A stretch of 64,000 bases of DNA from Ichthyophis bannanicus (GCA_033557465.1 CM066031.1:173073043-173137042), one strand, 5' to 3'. Positions 1 through 11,628 are shown, counted from the first letter of the stretch. A program made the numbers and translations. The notes: a model not told the origin generated them from the sequence alone.

Positions 1-416
1 AAATGTTTATGCAGCACCTATCTATTCCACAGGTTATTGCTGCTTTGGAGCTCTAACATGGCCGCATTCAGCCATGGCTGGTGTTGTGGACCTGGCCCTG
101 GGTGCAACATCTCACACTCACACTCAGGGTGAGCACAGTAACCGCACAATGTGATGGTGTTTAGCTACTCTTTGCCGTTTGTCCACCCACTCAGGACACC
201 CTACCAGGCCGAGGTGCTGTGTGGGTGCACACGGACACTTCCCCCTACCAGGCCGGGGAGCTTTAGGGGTGCATTTCCCATCCTGTGTTCAATCGTGGAC
301 AGCTGATTTGCATGTGCAGTGCATCATGGGTACGGGTGGTTCACAACAGCAGACTGTCAGTGAGGTGACGTACAGGCTATCTGCAGCCAGCCAGGGGCTG
401 CTTACAGCTATAGAGC

Positions 417-482
417 TGTAGCCCAATGGTTATGTCACTGCCTGTGCAGCCAGATGTCATGAGTTTAAACCCACAGTGGAGT
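417..482 (+). repeat. tRNA-like (pol III box) module in E1
   Basis: TAGCCCAATGG fits a pol III A box, and about 40 bases later GAGTTTAAACCC resembles a B box. The same module occurs at 10926-10990, and inverted at 22600-22675, 48700-48770 and 62945-63010. It cannot fold as a normal tRNA and is best read as a SINE-like piece carried by the element. Confidence 0.5.
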
Positions 483-530
483 TCTGTGATAGGGGTGTCC
501 AAAGAGTTATTTTAATTTACTGTACATATG

Positions 531-781
531 TTGCTGCCAGCAATAACACCCTCAGCGTACTGTACCCATAAGGTGCCTCTGAGGGTGCTTTATGGGGCGC
601 CCTATAGGGCACATTACGGTTGCCAGCCATATAGGGTGCACTATACATTATCCTGTGTCGCAACATACATGCTGCCCTATAGGGGACATTCTAGGGTGCC
701 TTGGCGGACGGTGCACTGTAACATGTGCCTTATGGGCCGCCTTATATTAATATGCAGTGAGAGTGCGTTTGCTAGTAGTTA
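531..781. repeat. Palindromic CCCTATA-GGCGCC block in E1
   Basis: The block opens with TTGCTGCCAGCAATAACACC and closes with a diverged inverse (GTGCGTTTGCTAGTAG). Between them are many short units such as GGTGCC, CCCTATAGG and GGCGCC in both orientations. Equivalent blocks are at 11041-11252, 22283-22554, 48443-48650 and 62601-62894. No coding sense was found. Confidence 0.6.
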
Positions 782-859
782 TCACAAAATAAAATTAAAA
801 AGCCTCCTACAGCACTCCACAACATATAACATACTGCCTCAGCTAGCCTTTTTCACTGG

Positions 860-1515
860 CCATTGTGAGGGATTGAACCCCTTGTCCCTGCACCATTGCT
901 CAGTGTCTTCACCATTGTGCTGTGGCTCTGATCCTGTGTTTGAGCAGCAGTGTGCAGCCTTGTAGCCATCGGCGCGCCGTCTTGTGGCGCACAAAATTAA
1001 CAGCGCGCCGCCTTATGCTGCCCAACATGGGCATGCCCCTTAAAATAATGCCTCAGCCAGCTGTCTTCAATGGGCATTGTGGGGAATTGAACCCATGATG
1101 CCTGCACAAGTGGTCAGTGTCTTAAACATTGTGCTATGGCTCCATTCCTGTTACTTGCACATCAGCGCGCCACTTATCCCACCCACTATTGGGCTGCCCC
1201 CTCACACATCAGCGCGCCGCCTTCTGCCCACCGGCTCGCCGCCTTCTGTTGCCCAATTTTATCAGCGCGCCGCCCTCTGCCACCCAACCTTAACAGCGCG
1301 CCGCCATCTGCCGCCCACAATGCACAGTGCGCCGCCACATGCCGTATAAAAAAAGAGTGCGCCGCCTTCTGCCGCCCATAATCAATATGCCTCATACACC
1401 ACTTTTGCCCATAAAAGTTGATGCCTCAGCTGGTCTTTTTTGTTGAGCGCAATGGGGGTTTCAACCCATGGTCCCTGCACCATAGGTCAGTGTCTTCACG
1501 GTTGTACTACGGCTC
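860..1515 (-). repeat. Three tRNA-like modules on the minus strand of E1
   Basis: At about 860-930, 1070-1145 and 1437-1512 the minus strand reads roughly GAGCCATAGCACAATGGTTA then a B-box-like GGTTCAATCCC. They repeat with irregular spacing and are separated by GCGCGCC-rich DNA. Similar modules are at 21541-21605, 21775-21840 and 22135-22200 in inverted copy E3. Confidence 0.5.
1165..1385. repeat. GCGCGCCGCC minisatellite
   Basis: About seven loose repeats of roughly 25-35 bp built on CAGCGCGCCGCCTTCTGCC. The inverted equivalent in copy E3 (about 21665-21755) has only a few units, so copy number varies between element copies. Confidence 0.6.
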
Positions 1516-1704
1516 TGTTGTTTGGTTACGCAGCATCGCCCCACTTAGCCTTCCCACGCGCTAATGTGGGCCCCGCACATTAGCGCGACACACACACGTA
1601 CGGTCGGGTTTTTTTCTTTTTTCTGCCTGAACCGCCCACTCCTTATATGGCACACGCACACTAACGGGGACCCGCACAGCAACGGAGTTTAGTAAACATA
1701 TCCC

Positions 1705-2255
1705 TTAGTCTCTATGCTAGTTTTGACATTCAAATGTGTACAACAGCGTACCATTTAGTAAACATTCCCATATGTAAAAAAGTGAGTGAAAGGAAATTAA
1801 ACTGCCATTTTTATTTTATGATAATATCTGACAATGCCCCAGTGTTGATCTAGATGCAAAGTCAACTATATTCTGAGGATTTAAGGGCTTGAGGATAGAG
1901 AAGGGCTTTGGGATAAAAACAGGAATTAATCAGGAAACCTCTTAAACTTCCTTTTTTGAGGGGTGGGGGGAGGAGAGGGAGGATGGTTAGATATAAACAG
2001 TCAAAGGTTTCCAGAGAATGATGAATACTCTAGACTAGCATTCCACCTTCCACATAGGTTAAGGAGCTAGATTTCTCTTCTTATATTTGAGTTAATGTAC
2101 AAGGTGCAGAACATCTGGTGAAGTTACATCTAAAGAAACTGCTTCTGGATCAAGACATTTCCTACAAATCTACAAAGGTGCTCTACCCAAGCAAGTGAGA
2201 TTGTTGGGGTTAGAGATAAGTACCTGAGCAAAAACTCATCTTAGTGTGGATCGGG
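1705..2255 (+). repeat. Duplicated segment, copy 1 fragment
   Basis: Closely matches 17867-18407 and 26632-27420 (the last with a SINE inserted). No coding potential. It begins at the E1 target site and ends at the shared CTCATCTTAGTG. The next stretch, 2256-2347, holds nothing recognisable. Confidence 0.85.
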
Positions 2256-2347
2256 GAACCACTAGTTATAGGAAACACTAGATCTGGGAAGCAATTATTT
2301 TAGAAAGCACTAGCACATGTTTTTTTAACTTATGTTTTTCAATTAGA

Positions 2348-2592
2348 GTGGAGGAGTAGCCTAGTGGTTAAAGCAATAGCCTCCTATCCAAAAGAACACG
2401 GTTTGATTCCCACTAGCAGTCACTGTGACCTTGGACAAGTCACTTTACCCTCCATTTCCTCAGACAAAGAGGCTTGGCAATCTACTTCAGTTAATACATT
2501 GCCAAAAAGGTCTAGGGACTGCTGGGTCAGTGTTGACTTTATTGCACATACATTTTTTTTAATCTACTACCAGTCCCCCATCCAAGGTTAAG
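2348..2592 (+). repeat. tRNA-derived SINE with MIR-like core
   Basis: The A box TAGCCTAGTGG and B box GGTTTGATTCC lie in the normal order near the 5' end. They are followed by GTGACCTTGGACAAGTCAC, which closely resembles the MIR/CORE-SINE segment. The 3' side abuts the tail of an oppositely oriented L2 element, so the exact end is uncertain. Confidence 0.75.
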
Positions 2593-2593
2593 A

Positions 2594-4365
2594 TGTTATT
2601 TATTTATTTAACTTTTCTTCTATACCACGCTATTTAGATCAGTGCAGTATACATTCAAAACATAACATACTACTGTGCAGTAAGCTGCATTCTATTTACA
2701 ATGAACAGGGGAAGAAAAACTTGGGTATAACTGGGGAAAAACTATTTACATTTCATATACATTGGTGCATACATTCCTAGATCTAGGAAATTTGGGCGGG
2801 GGGAATCATGCTGGCTAACCGTTTTCTTGCTGGGTATGTAAGCTGGAGTGGTTTGGGTGGGTAGATGGAGTGCTTATTACTTGCTTTCCTGGATTAGTTT
2901 TAGGGTAGTAACGTAAGAACAAATGGTGTTTCAGCGCTTTTCTGAATAGGACCAGGTTCATGATGGTTCGAATATCTGTGGGGAGGGCATTCCAGGCTCT
3001 GGGCGCCTATATTGCGAAGGTTCTATTGACCGTTGCCTTTGTGCATTTTGTCATTGCTTTAGGGACCTCTAATTTGTTCATCATTGTGGATCTTCTGTTT
3101 CTATTATCCAGTAATCTGTGAATCAGCTTGCTGATGGGCGTGGGGGGCTGATTATTTAGTGCTTTGAAGGTCAGGACTAGAATCTTGTAGTGTATTCTAG
3201 CCTGTACAGGTAACTAGTGGAGTTTCATCAAGACTGGCGTTATGTGGTCCGTCCTTGCTACTCCTACTAGGACTCTCGCGGCTGAGTTCATTGCGAGCTG
3301 GAGCGGACTTAGCGTTGCTTGTGGGAGTCCTTGAAGGATTACATTGGCGAAATCCAGGTGTGGAATAACTAAAGCTTGGTAGATCATTCGGTAGTCGGCA
3401 AGGTCAAGCAGTGGTCGTAGGTGTCGTAATGTTCGTATCTTATTGTATACTGCTTTTACAGTGTTTCCTATATGAGTTTTCATGTCCAGCAATTGGTCGA
3501 GTGTAATGCCTAGATAGTAGATTGAGGTTTTAGTTTTCAGTTCGGCAATGTTGACTTGTAATGAAGGTGGTGGGGTAAAATCCTGGTTCCTCAGGATGAA
3601 GAGGACATCCGTTTTGCTGTGGTTGATCCATAGGTTTTGCAAGAGGAGCCAGTCTGCTACTGCTTCAAAGCATCTTATTATTGGAGAAAAATCTGGCTGG
3701 TCAGTCGTAAATGGGATGTATAGCAGGATATCGTCCACATAGGCAAGACAGTTGACGTTGAACACTCGGATCAAGGCACAGATGGGCTGCATATAAATGT
3801 TAAACATCAATGCAGATAGTGAGGATCCCTGCAGCACACCTTGTTTCTGTAGAAATGGTTCTGAGGTCGTGGAGCCAGTCCTTACTTGTTGCCATCTGTT
3901 GGACAGGTATGATTTGCACAAGTTCAGTACTGTGCCTTGTATCCTTTTTTCTTCGAGGCGTTTTATTAGTATCTTGTGGTTCACCGAGTCCAAGGCCGCT
4001 GCGATGTCAGAGAAGATGGGGACAAATCCTTGGTGAATGTTGTCAATTCCGGAAACTAGGTTGTTGAAGAGGGTAGTGAGTAAGGTGTCCACACCGTGTG
4101 CCTCCCTGAAACCATGTTGGGAAGGATCCAGTGGGACTTCGGTGTCAACATGTTGTTGGATTTGTCACTGGACTATCTTTTCGATTATTTTGGCAAGCAG
4201 GGGGATGCTTGAAATAGGTCTATAAGACTCAACTTTGGTTGGGTCCATTCTGCTGTTCTTCAAGAGTGGTCTGATTGATGGTTGTTTTAAGCTCTGTGGA
4301 AACGATCCCATTGAGAGTGATAGATTCAATATTTTGGTCAGGAATTGGCTTAGGTCACGGTGTAT
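2594..4365 (-). mobile_element. L2-clade LINE, 5'-truncated, minus strand
   Basis: On the minus strand this runs from an RT domain to a 3' tail ending in a CGGTATAGAAG-like motif and TAAATAAATAAATAA (2594-2620). The same tail type ends the LINEs at 9957 and 17102 and the SINE at 26797, so these families share a 3' recognition tail. The 5' side is replaced near 4366 by a CR1 fragment. Confidence 0.8.
3214..4092 (-). pseudogene. L2-type reverse transcriptase (partial)
   Basis: An open frame of 292 codons covers the RT palm and thumb. The catalytic box AYVDD is at residues 117-121 (YADD or FADD is usual in L2). Upstream is a QGVLQGSSLS block (normally QGVPQGS), and downstream YYLGITLD and the motif around LDFANVILQGLP, typical of L2 thumb regions. 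The endonuclease and N-terminal RT are missing from this frame. Homology continues without a clean frame to about 4365. The element would need a partner to move, and I treat it as dead. Confidence 0.85.
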
Positions 4366-4950
4366 CTACTCCATTTTTGCTTTTTCAATGTCACTTTCCA
4401 CAAGTCTGTTCCCAGCACTTCTGAGTCCTGCAATTCCACTTCTGATTTTCCTCCTCTCCCAAATATACCTGAAGAAAGTTTTGTTGCCGCACTTCATATC
4501 TTTAGCCATCTTTTCTTCTGCCTTTGATTTTGCTATCCTTATTTCTCTTTATGTCTCTTTTAGTTTGATCCTATATTCCTTTCTGTGTTCCTCTGTTTGC
4601 AAGCTTTTGAATTTTGTGAAAGCTGTGTTTTTTGAGCAGCCACTTCTCTGGAGAACCAAATAGGTTTCCTTCTCCTCTTCTTTTTATTTACTTTCCTTAC
4701 ATATGTATCTGTTGCCCCTTTTATTGCCACCTTTAGTTTAGCCCATTGCAATTCCACTTCCCTTATCCTCTCCCACCCTGCCAACTCCTCCTTCAGGTAC
4801 TTGGCCATTTTACTGAAGTCAGTGTATTTGTAGTCTAGGACTTTGAGCTTGCTATGATTGGACTGCACCTTGGCTTTTATCTCAAAACCACACTGTGTTA
4901 TGATCACTGCTGCTGCTCACATGGGCACCCACTCTGACATTCGACAGGCT
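4366..4950 (-). pseudogene. CR1-type LINE fragment (endonuclease-RT linker)
   Basis: The minus-strand frame 4560-4907 encodes a lysine- and arginine-rich region with SNHSKLKVLDYKYTDF and KPIWFSREV. This resembles the segment between endonuclease and RT in CR1 ORF2. It belongs to a different clade from the adjacent L2 piece, so this is a second insertion or a rearranged junction. 4951-5058 holds nothing I recognise. Confidence 0.6.
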
Positions 4951-5058
4951 ATCTCTGTTGGTGAGCACTAGGCACCGTGGCTCCTCTTATAGCCCGGGCT
5001 AGCTCTGTATATTCAGGCCGGGACTGAATCGCAGTCCTTGCCTGCACGTATAATGCTC

Positions 5059-5663
5059 TTTGCGATTTTGATCCCGCGGGGATAGACGTGCTGCCCCGTG
5101 GGATCAGAATCACAATCTCTTTTGTACGTCCAGATCTGCCTGGATATAAAAAGGAGATCTCCGTCTGGAATGGAATCGGGTTCTTTATGTTTATATGCTG
5201 CGGTAAGAGTAGATTGTTTAATTGTTCATTTCATATTATTCCTTAAAGAGCAGCGTTTTTATTGCTTTTCTAAAGTCACAAATGTCCTTTATTGATCTTA
5301 TATTCTCCAGTAGATTGTTCCATATTGATGAGGCGTATAGCGATATCGCTCTTGTGGATGTGGACTGTAGTGCTCTGGTCTTCCTTTTCAGGATTGATAG
5401 TAGGTTCCTTTGGGGTGTCCTTATCCTATTGTCTGGCTCCTTAATGATTAGTGGTTGTAGTGCTGGTGGAGCTAGTTTATGATTTTGAAGATGATTAGCA
5501 TTGTCTTGTATTTGGCTCTTATCTGTACTGGTAACCAGTGGAGGTGCACTAGGGTAAGTGTGATATGGGTGTGATTTATTGTTCCTGTGATTATTCGTGC
5601 TGCAGTGTTCTGCATGAGTTGCAGGGGGTGTATTGATTTTTTAGGTAGGCCTTGGTAGATTAT
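5059..5663 (-). mobile_element. L2 LINE 3' part, minus strand (duplicate of 18411-19008)
   Basis: Near-identical to 18411-19008. On the minus strand about 5200-5660 encodes the degraded L2 ORF2 C-terminus (SIWNNLLENI-like, KTLLFKE-like). The part at 5059-5165 is a mutated version of the twin-hairpin sequence at 18419-18504. Element E2 interrupts the LINE at 5663, and it resumes at 11629. Confidence 0.75.
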
Positions 5664-7074
5664 AGGGTATGTTTACTAAAGGGCACTAATTGCACTACTG
5701 TGACGTTATTGCGCGATAAGATACGTTATTGCGTGATAATAGTGCTTTACCGGGCGAGGATGTCACGTATCGCGCGTTAATGTGTGCAGCGGCGGAAACG
5801 AGCGCTGAGGGTGGAGGAAGGCTCCCCAGGGCCGGAGAGACAGGGTCAATGGGCGGAGAGTAGGTGTGGAGTGGCTCCCTGCACACTAATGCCGTGAAAT
5901 TCAGCTCCAAAAATTAGCGCGAGTGAAAGCCTCGCGCTAGGCCCATTTGCAGGAAAGAGAAACCATTTACGTCAGCAATGTACAGCAAAGCCAGGGAAAC
6001 CTTAAAAAAGTGATTGTTGTGATACATGTGCATGGAACAAAAAGGCAAATAAACACTGAAAATGACCTGAACAAAATTTTAAATCAACATAACCAAGCTG
6101 GCCAATAGTGATATTAATGGGAAAAATAAAAAAACTTAACAAAGAAAGCTTATAAAAAAAGATATTAATTTTGGAAGGGTCTATGCTCTGTCCCCCTACA
6201 AGGTAAATGATCCCACATTGAAATAGCGTCGATCAGGGTTTTCCCGTTTTATTGGACAGGTTGCTTATGGCGTGCACATGGGCCGCAAACAACAGGGTGG
6301 GCATGTCGGAAAAGGCAACTGTACAGATGCTGGAAAATGGGATACAGAGGGCTGCAAGCGGCACATGCTGTAGTGCAGCTGGGGCATAGTGTGGACTAGG
6401 GAGATGCCCAGGTGGGACATAGGAATGCTGAAACTGTACAGCAGCCAGACAGCAACTGATGAGGGCCCAATATGGGCACGAGTGTGCTTCTCACAGTGTC
6501 ACAGGGGATAGTACCCAGGAGGTACCCCCAAGGGTACAGAATATTGGCAGGCAGTGGTGGGGGGGGGGGGGGAAGCACGGACGCCTATGCAGGCACCCCT
6601 ACCCCAGATCCCGCACCATAGGCAGCCGCCTGCTAGCACACTGGATGGCCTAAGATTGCGCACCACCAGCACCACCAGCATATGGACATGACAGCATGGT
6701 GGCGGAGGGATACTGGTGGTGGAAGGGGCAGTGGCATCTGCCCACAGCAGACCATGGCCTAGCCCTGTTTAGGTGGTTGCCGTGCACTGCAACAGACAGG
6801 CTCTGTCTGACGAACAATCATGGTATCCCCAGGGAACAAGCTGTCCTAGTGGTAACAGTGTGGTGCAGTACACACAGCCAGTGTGTTCAAGAGCAGAGGG
6901 TCACAGGTTCAAGTCCCAGCTGTGGCCCCTGCTAACACAGTCCCCATATTTTACCCATTACTAAACTGCGGTAATAAAGATGGAACCTTTATTGCAGATA
7001 ACATAAACATGCCTGAAACACCTATATTTTGCCCTACAGAGCACAGAAACCACAAACATGTGCAATACCTAGAG

Positions 7075-7264
7075 CAGAGTTTCCCAAATGCAGTCCTGGA
7101 GGGCCAAAAAACATTCAGGTTTCATGCTGTCTCCAATAATGATGCCTGTGCTGCATTTCTAAGCGCCCCCATGGTATGCAAATGTATCTCATGCATATTC
7201 ATTAGGGACAGCATGAAAACCCGATCAGTGTTTGGCCCACCAGGACCAGAGTTGGGAACCTCTG
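7075..7264. mobile_element. hAT-like MITE fixed inside the Harbinger-like family (E2 copy)
   Basis: Ends CAGAGTTTCCCAAATGCAG and GAGTTGGGAACCTCTG are inverted. Flanks ACCTAGAG (7067-7074) and CCCTAGAG (7265-7272) match at 7 of 8 positions, as expected for a hAT target duplication. The same MITE sits at the equivalent place in E3, E4, E5 and E6, so it inserted into their common ancestor. Confidence 0.72.
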
Positions 7265-8109
7265 CCCTAGAGCAGCAGCCAACAGGGGCAGAAACACCCG
7301 CACCCACAAGCTCCATTATCCAAAGCCTCATGGAGAGGCAGGATGTTGAGCCCTGCGTGCAGCAGCATCTCCCAATACTAGCACTTGCATATCTTAGTAA
7401 TGCCACCCTAAACCTGGGAATACGTTACACATATATCAAAAGGTTGCTATGATTAATGGCAGATAGCAATTCCTAAGTTGAGCAAAATTTGCTGATTGAG
7501 CTGCATCATAGCAACCTTTCTGATGTTTGTGGAGTGTGCTTCAGGTCTGGTTTCTGACAGTGTTCACCACCCCGGGGAGTGACCCCAACAGTATTGCGTA
7601 CCATAGCCATACCTGCACTGTGCCCAGGACTGGTGCAGTGGCCAGGGTTGCCAAAAGCTTCTATATTTGCACAATGCTGGCATAGGTGTGGGAGTGTGTG
7701 TCTGTCTAGCCAGTGTGTGGTGGCTGCCAACACCTTACTCTGCCCACACTGCTTGCACTGTTTCCAGTGTTAGCCTGCCAATGTGCATAATGAGGAGCAA
7801 GGTACTGTGGGTATAGCACGGACAGGACGACCTGGGCAGGATGCATCTGCACAGGGCATAGGGCAATGGCTGGGACATTGTAGTGCCTGGCCACCACCTG
7901 CACGGACAGGGTGGCCACAGCACATCCTGCTGGGAGGTCACACTCACCCTGACTGAGCAGTGACCATGCCATGGCTAGGTTCCCCCATAGTGCTATATAG
8001 TATTTTTTTCAAATAAAATTTATGGGTTCTTTTTTCTGGGGCTTATTCCTACTAGCAAGACTACAGGACAATGGACTGCATGGAGTCACTCTGAGGTGGT
8101 TCTGCTCCT

Positions 8110-9680
8110 ACTTGATGGTCAGACAGATACAGGTCAAAATTGGCCCCAACACTTCCTGACCCATAAAGGTCATGCAAGGTGTACCTCAAGGATCTGCCCT
8201 ATCAACTCTACTATTCGACCTATACATCCAGCCAATATGCAGCATCATCCAAGAACACAGGTTAAGATACACAATCTATGCCAGGGGTGGGGAACCCTGG
8301 TCCTGGAGAGCCGCAGACCAGTCAGGTTTTTGGGATATCTCTAATGAATATGCATGAGATATATATGTATTAGAGATATCCTGCCAACCTGACTGGTTTG
8401 TGGCCCTCCAGGGCTGGATTTGGAGACCCCTGCCTTACACCTCTGTCATTTAAGACTGTGAGTGGGCAAGGTGCAGATGTCCTAGACATCAAAAGGGTAC
8501 ATAGAATGTGTCACATTCCTCCTCGATTCTCACCACCACCAAAAAGTTGTCTAATAGACAATATTTTGGTGGTGGTGAGAAGTGAGGAGGAATGTGACAC
8601 ATTCTATCTAACCTTTTTGATGTCTTGGACATCTGCACCTTGCCCACTCACAATCTTAAATGACAGAGGTGTAAGGCAGGGGTCTCCAAATCCAGCCCTG
8701 GAGGGCCACAAACCAGTCAGGTTGGCAGGATATCTCTAATGCATATATATCTCATGCATATTCATTAGGGATATCCCGAAAACCTGACTGGTCTGCGGCT
8801 CTCCAGGACCAGGGTTCCCCACCCCTGATCTATGCGGACGATATAATGATATACACGCCAATCACCCTCGACAACCCAGACTACTCAAAGATAACAGAAT
8901 GTCTAATGCACATGAACAGCTGGTTTCAAGACAACAACTTGACAATAAACTTCAACAAGACCAAGGCTCTAATTATCACAAGAAACTCCGACTTCATCCC
9001 TCCTCCCAACATCAAGATAGACACCACAACCATACCCATACAAACAGAAGTGAAATACCTTGGAGTGACTCTGGATAAAGAATTGAACCTCCAGTCCCAC
9101 ATCAGCAGAACCACCAGAAATGTATACCACAGGATGAGACTAGTCTGACGCCTCAAGCCCCTCCTCTCTCCAGAACACTTCTGCACAGTATGTCAGGCAT
9201 TAATAACCCCAATCCTAGACTTCTGTAACCCTATCTATCTTGGCCTAACAAAACAAGCACTCAGACCACTGAAATTGGCATAAAACACAGCTGCTTGCAT
9301 AATAACCAGCACCAAAAGACAAGAACACATCACTCCCACCCTAAAAGAGCTCCACTGGCTACCAATCAGCGCCCGCATCAGATACAAGACAATCATAAAC
9401 ATCTTCAAAATCAAACAGCGCACATCAGCTCTCAGCCTACATCCACTCATACAACCCGACAGCAGCACACGACCGAGGAGGAGAGGCACATCCAACCGTG
9501 TCAACACCCCTGATGACTTCAACAAAGTACGCAAGGACACTGAAAAACGAGCCCTTTCAAAAGCGGCTCCAACAATCTGGAACGCACTCCCTGATGAGCT
9601 AAGGGCAACAGCAGACATTAAGGACTTTAGGAAATTGCTAAAGATGACACTCTTCATTGAGCACTATGGTAACATCACAT
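8110..9680 (+). pseudogene. L2 reverse transcriptase, interrupted at its active site
   Basis: The frame around 8172-8281 encodes MQGVPQGSALSTLLFDLYIQ and ends in YTIYA. After the MITE, reading resumes at 8836 with DDIMIYTPI, so the insertion splits the YADD catalytic box. The next stretch (8846-9148) holds the palm and thumb (VKYLGVTLD). An in-frame stop follows near 9146, and recognisable sequence continues to the ORF2 C-terminus (TIWNALPDELRA at about 9572-9607) with another stop near 9280. Confidence 0.8.
8282..8827. mobile_element. Fully palindromic hAT MITE with perfect 8-bp TSD
   Basis: Termini CAGGGGTGGGGAACCCTGG and its inverse bound a 546-bp element whose two halves are nearly perfect inverted copies, with the centre near 8555. 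The direct repeats ATCTATGC at 8274-8281 and 8828-8835 are identical, as expected for hAT transposition. No coding capacity. Confidence 0.93.
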
Positions 9681-11040
9681 AAGCTGTGCAACAAACCATA
9701 CCCCACCTCACCAACATACCATTGAGACCAGATCACAGTACAGAACCAAAGCCCCGATGTACATAGTATTGTAGATAGTATTGTAGATAGCGCACGTTGT
9801 AATTAGCTCACCATGAATCAACAACCAGCTACACTCACACGCACACACTGCTCACTGCATGCGCACACTAAACACATGACTTTGTTGATTGTTTGCCGTG
9901 TAGACTGCCTTGATTGACGGAAAAGGCGGTATAGAAATCTGTTTAAATAAATAAATAATCACTGACTTATCTGCTTGGTGGGTGTGCTCACATCCCAGTT
10001 TTGGGTGCACACATCTTCTCCAGGAACATGCGCTATGAACTAGCTAGCAGACTGTCTGCACTTAGTATGTGTATGGCTGGAGCACCTTGCAGGGTGCAGC
10101 AGCTGGAGATTCACTGTGCTTGCTGCTGGAGAATGTCAGATGGTGGTGGGGGGCAGCTGAGCATTTCTAGGCCTACTGTCTGTCTACTATTGTCTTATGG
10201 ATGTGTACAGATCTGCATTGACTGCCCTGTAGGGTGTCTGTTCCCCAGCAGGACTGAGGGTTGATGGTCCCCTCTACTGTCACCATTGCAGGGAGGTAGA
10301 ATGTGTATCTTGGTGGGAAATCCTGTGTCCCACCCTGAGCCACAGGGGAGAGGAGAGTTGGGTGGTGGTATATAATCCACCTATAGGTCCAAACACCCCC
10401 CCTTTACTTACATCATGTGACCATGGCACCAACACAGAATATTGCACTATTCTGGATACATCACAGCCCATAAGAACTAGATATGACTGAGAAATACAGA
10501 TAGGCACAAATGCATCCTAGAGTGTGTCTGCAAGAAGCTACTGCCCACACACTGGGACCTGCAACATAGCCTATTTCAGCTATGAAAGGTGCTGTGGACC
10601 TGGTGCTGGGTGCCTCACCTCACCCTCAGGGTGAGCACAGTTCTTGCGCAATGTGACAGTCTGTAGCTACTCTGTGGCAGTAACACACACGGTCAGTACC
10701 CCCTACCAGGCTGAGGTGCTGTGGGAGTGCACACGGTCAGTTCCCCCTACCAGGCTGAGTTGCTTTCGGGGTGCATACCCCATCCTGTGATCGTCTGTAG
10801 ACTGCTGATTTGCATGTGCAGTGTATCATGGGTATGGGTGGGTTAACCCTATCCTGGTAACCACAGCAGACAGTTTGTGTGGTGACCTGCAGTCCTTCTG
10901 TAGCCAGTCAGGGGTTTGTTAGGAGCTGTAGCCCACTGGTTACTTCACTGCCTATGGCGCCAGAGATCATGGGTTTGATCCCACAGTGGGGTTATTTGAT
11001 AGGGCTGTCTGAGGCATGTTGGTTTTGTAAATTTAAATTA

Positions 11041-11252
11041 GTGCTGCCAGCAAAAACACACTCACAGTGCTGTAACCTTAAGGTGCCCCATAAAGCGCCC
11101 TATAAAGCGCCTTATAAGGTGCCCTATAGGGAACATTATAGGGTACCTTGGTGGTCAGTGTACTTTATAATGTGCCCTCTGGAGTGACTTATAGGGCGCC
11201 TTATGCGGCACCCTAGGTCACGGCACTGTGAGGGTGTGTTTGCTGGCAGCAC
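11041..11252. repeat. Palindromic CCCTATA-GGCGCC block in E2
   Basis: Ends GTGCTGCCAGCAAAAACACA and TGTGTTTGCTGGCAGCAC are inverted. The interior is built from CCCTATAAAGCGCC and its inverses. It lies between a plus-strand tRNA-like module (10926-10990) and a minus-strand one (about 11335-11405). Confidence 0.65.
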
Positions 11253-11628
11253 TAATTTAAAGTAAACAAGAAATTGCCTCAGACAGTGCTGGTTTAAAGT
11301 CAAGAATAATGCCTCAGACAGCCTTATTCAATAAGCCCACTGGGGAATCAAACTCATGACCCCTGTACCATCAGTCAGTATATTAACCATTGGGCTACTC
11401 CTCTGTTGATATGTTTGCAGGTCAGCGCACCTACTTAAGCTTACCGTTTGTTACCACTTACCGCTCGGTAACATGCGTGGCTCCCTCTATTGCGTGATAA
11501 CGTGCGCAGCACACATTATCGCACGATAATCCCCAATTGTTACGCTTAGACCGGAACACCCACTCCTTTTAAGACATCCTGCACATTATCACCGGGCGCA
11601 CGTTAAGACCGTTTAGTAAACATACCAC

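Larger units (their letters stand above)
1..1704 (+). mobile_element. PIF/Harbinger-like non-autonomous element, copy E1 (right part)
   Basis: The window opens inside this element. Its right terminus (about 1687-1704) is the inverse of the left terminus GGGGTATGTTTACTAAA seen in the other copies, with small changes, and is followed by TTA (1705-1707). The uninterrupted site is at 17867-17869 in a duplicated segment, which supports a 3-bp TTA target duplication. It shares tRNA-like modules and the palindromic block with copies E2, E3, E5 and E7. No transposase frame was seen. Assignment to Harbinger rests on the TIR and TSD only. Confidence 0.62.
8039..9957 (+). mobile_element. L2-clade LINE inserted in E2
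   Basis: The 5' end is truncated within the RT domain. The 3' end is GGCGGTATAGAAATC followed by TTTAAATAAATAAATAA. E6 gives the uninterrupted context around 43595-43625, showing that E2 resumes at TCACTGACTTATCTGC. No clear target duplication was seen. The body carries a palindromic hAT MITE. Confidence 0.82.
5664..11628 (+). mobile_element. PIF/Harbinger-like non-autonomous element, copy E2
   Basis: Left end AGGGTATGTTTACTAAA and right end TTTAGTAAACATACCAC are inverted. The flanking triplets are TAT (5661-5663 and 11629-11631), and the uninterrupted site is at 19006-19008. Removing the L2 insertion (8039-9957) leaves about 4.0 kb. Imperfect palindromes of type TTATTGCGCGATAA sit near both ends (5706-5719, 5726-5739, 11487-11500, 11516-11529). 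There is no credible transposase. The interior carries a hAT MITE, tRNA-like modules (for example 6858-6930, B box GGTTCAAGTCC) and a palindromic block. Confidence 0.68.

Noticed and set aside
528..965. A 145-codon open frame in E1
   Set aside because: It lies across the palindromic block and low-complexity DNA; the blocks in other copies do not conserve it.
2354..2420. True tRNA gene
   Set aside because: The A and B boxes are present, but no cloverleaf forms and a MIR-like SINE body follows; the other tRNA-like modules fail the same test.
6883..7452. A 189-codon open frame in E2
   Set aside because: It crosses the hAT MITE and is not conserved in E3, E4 or E6.
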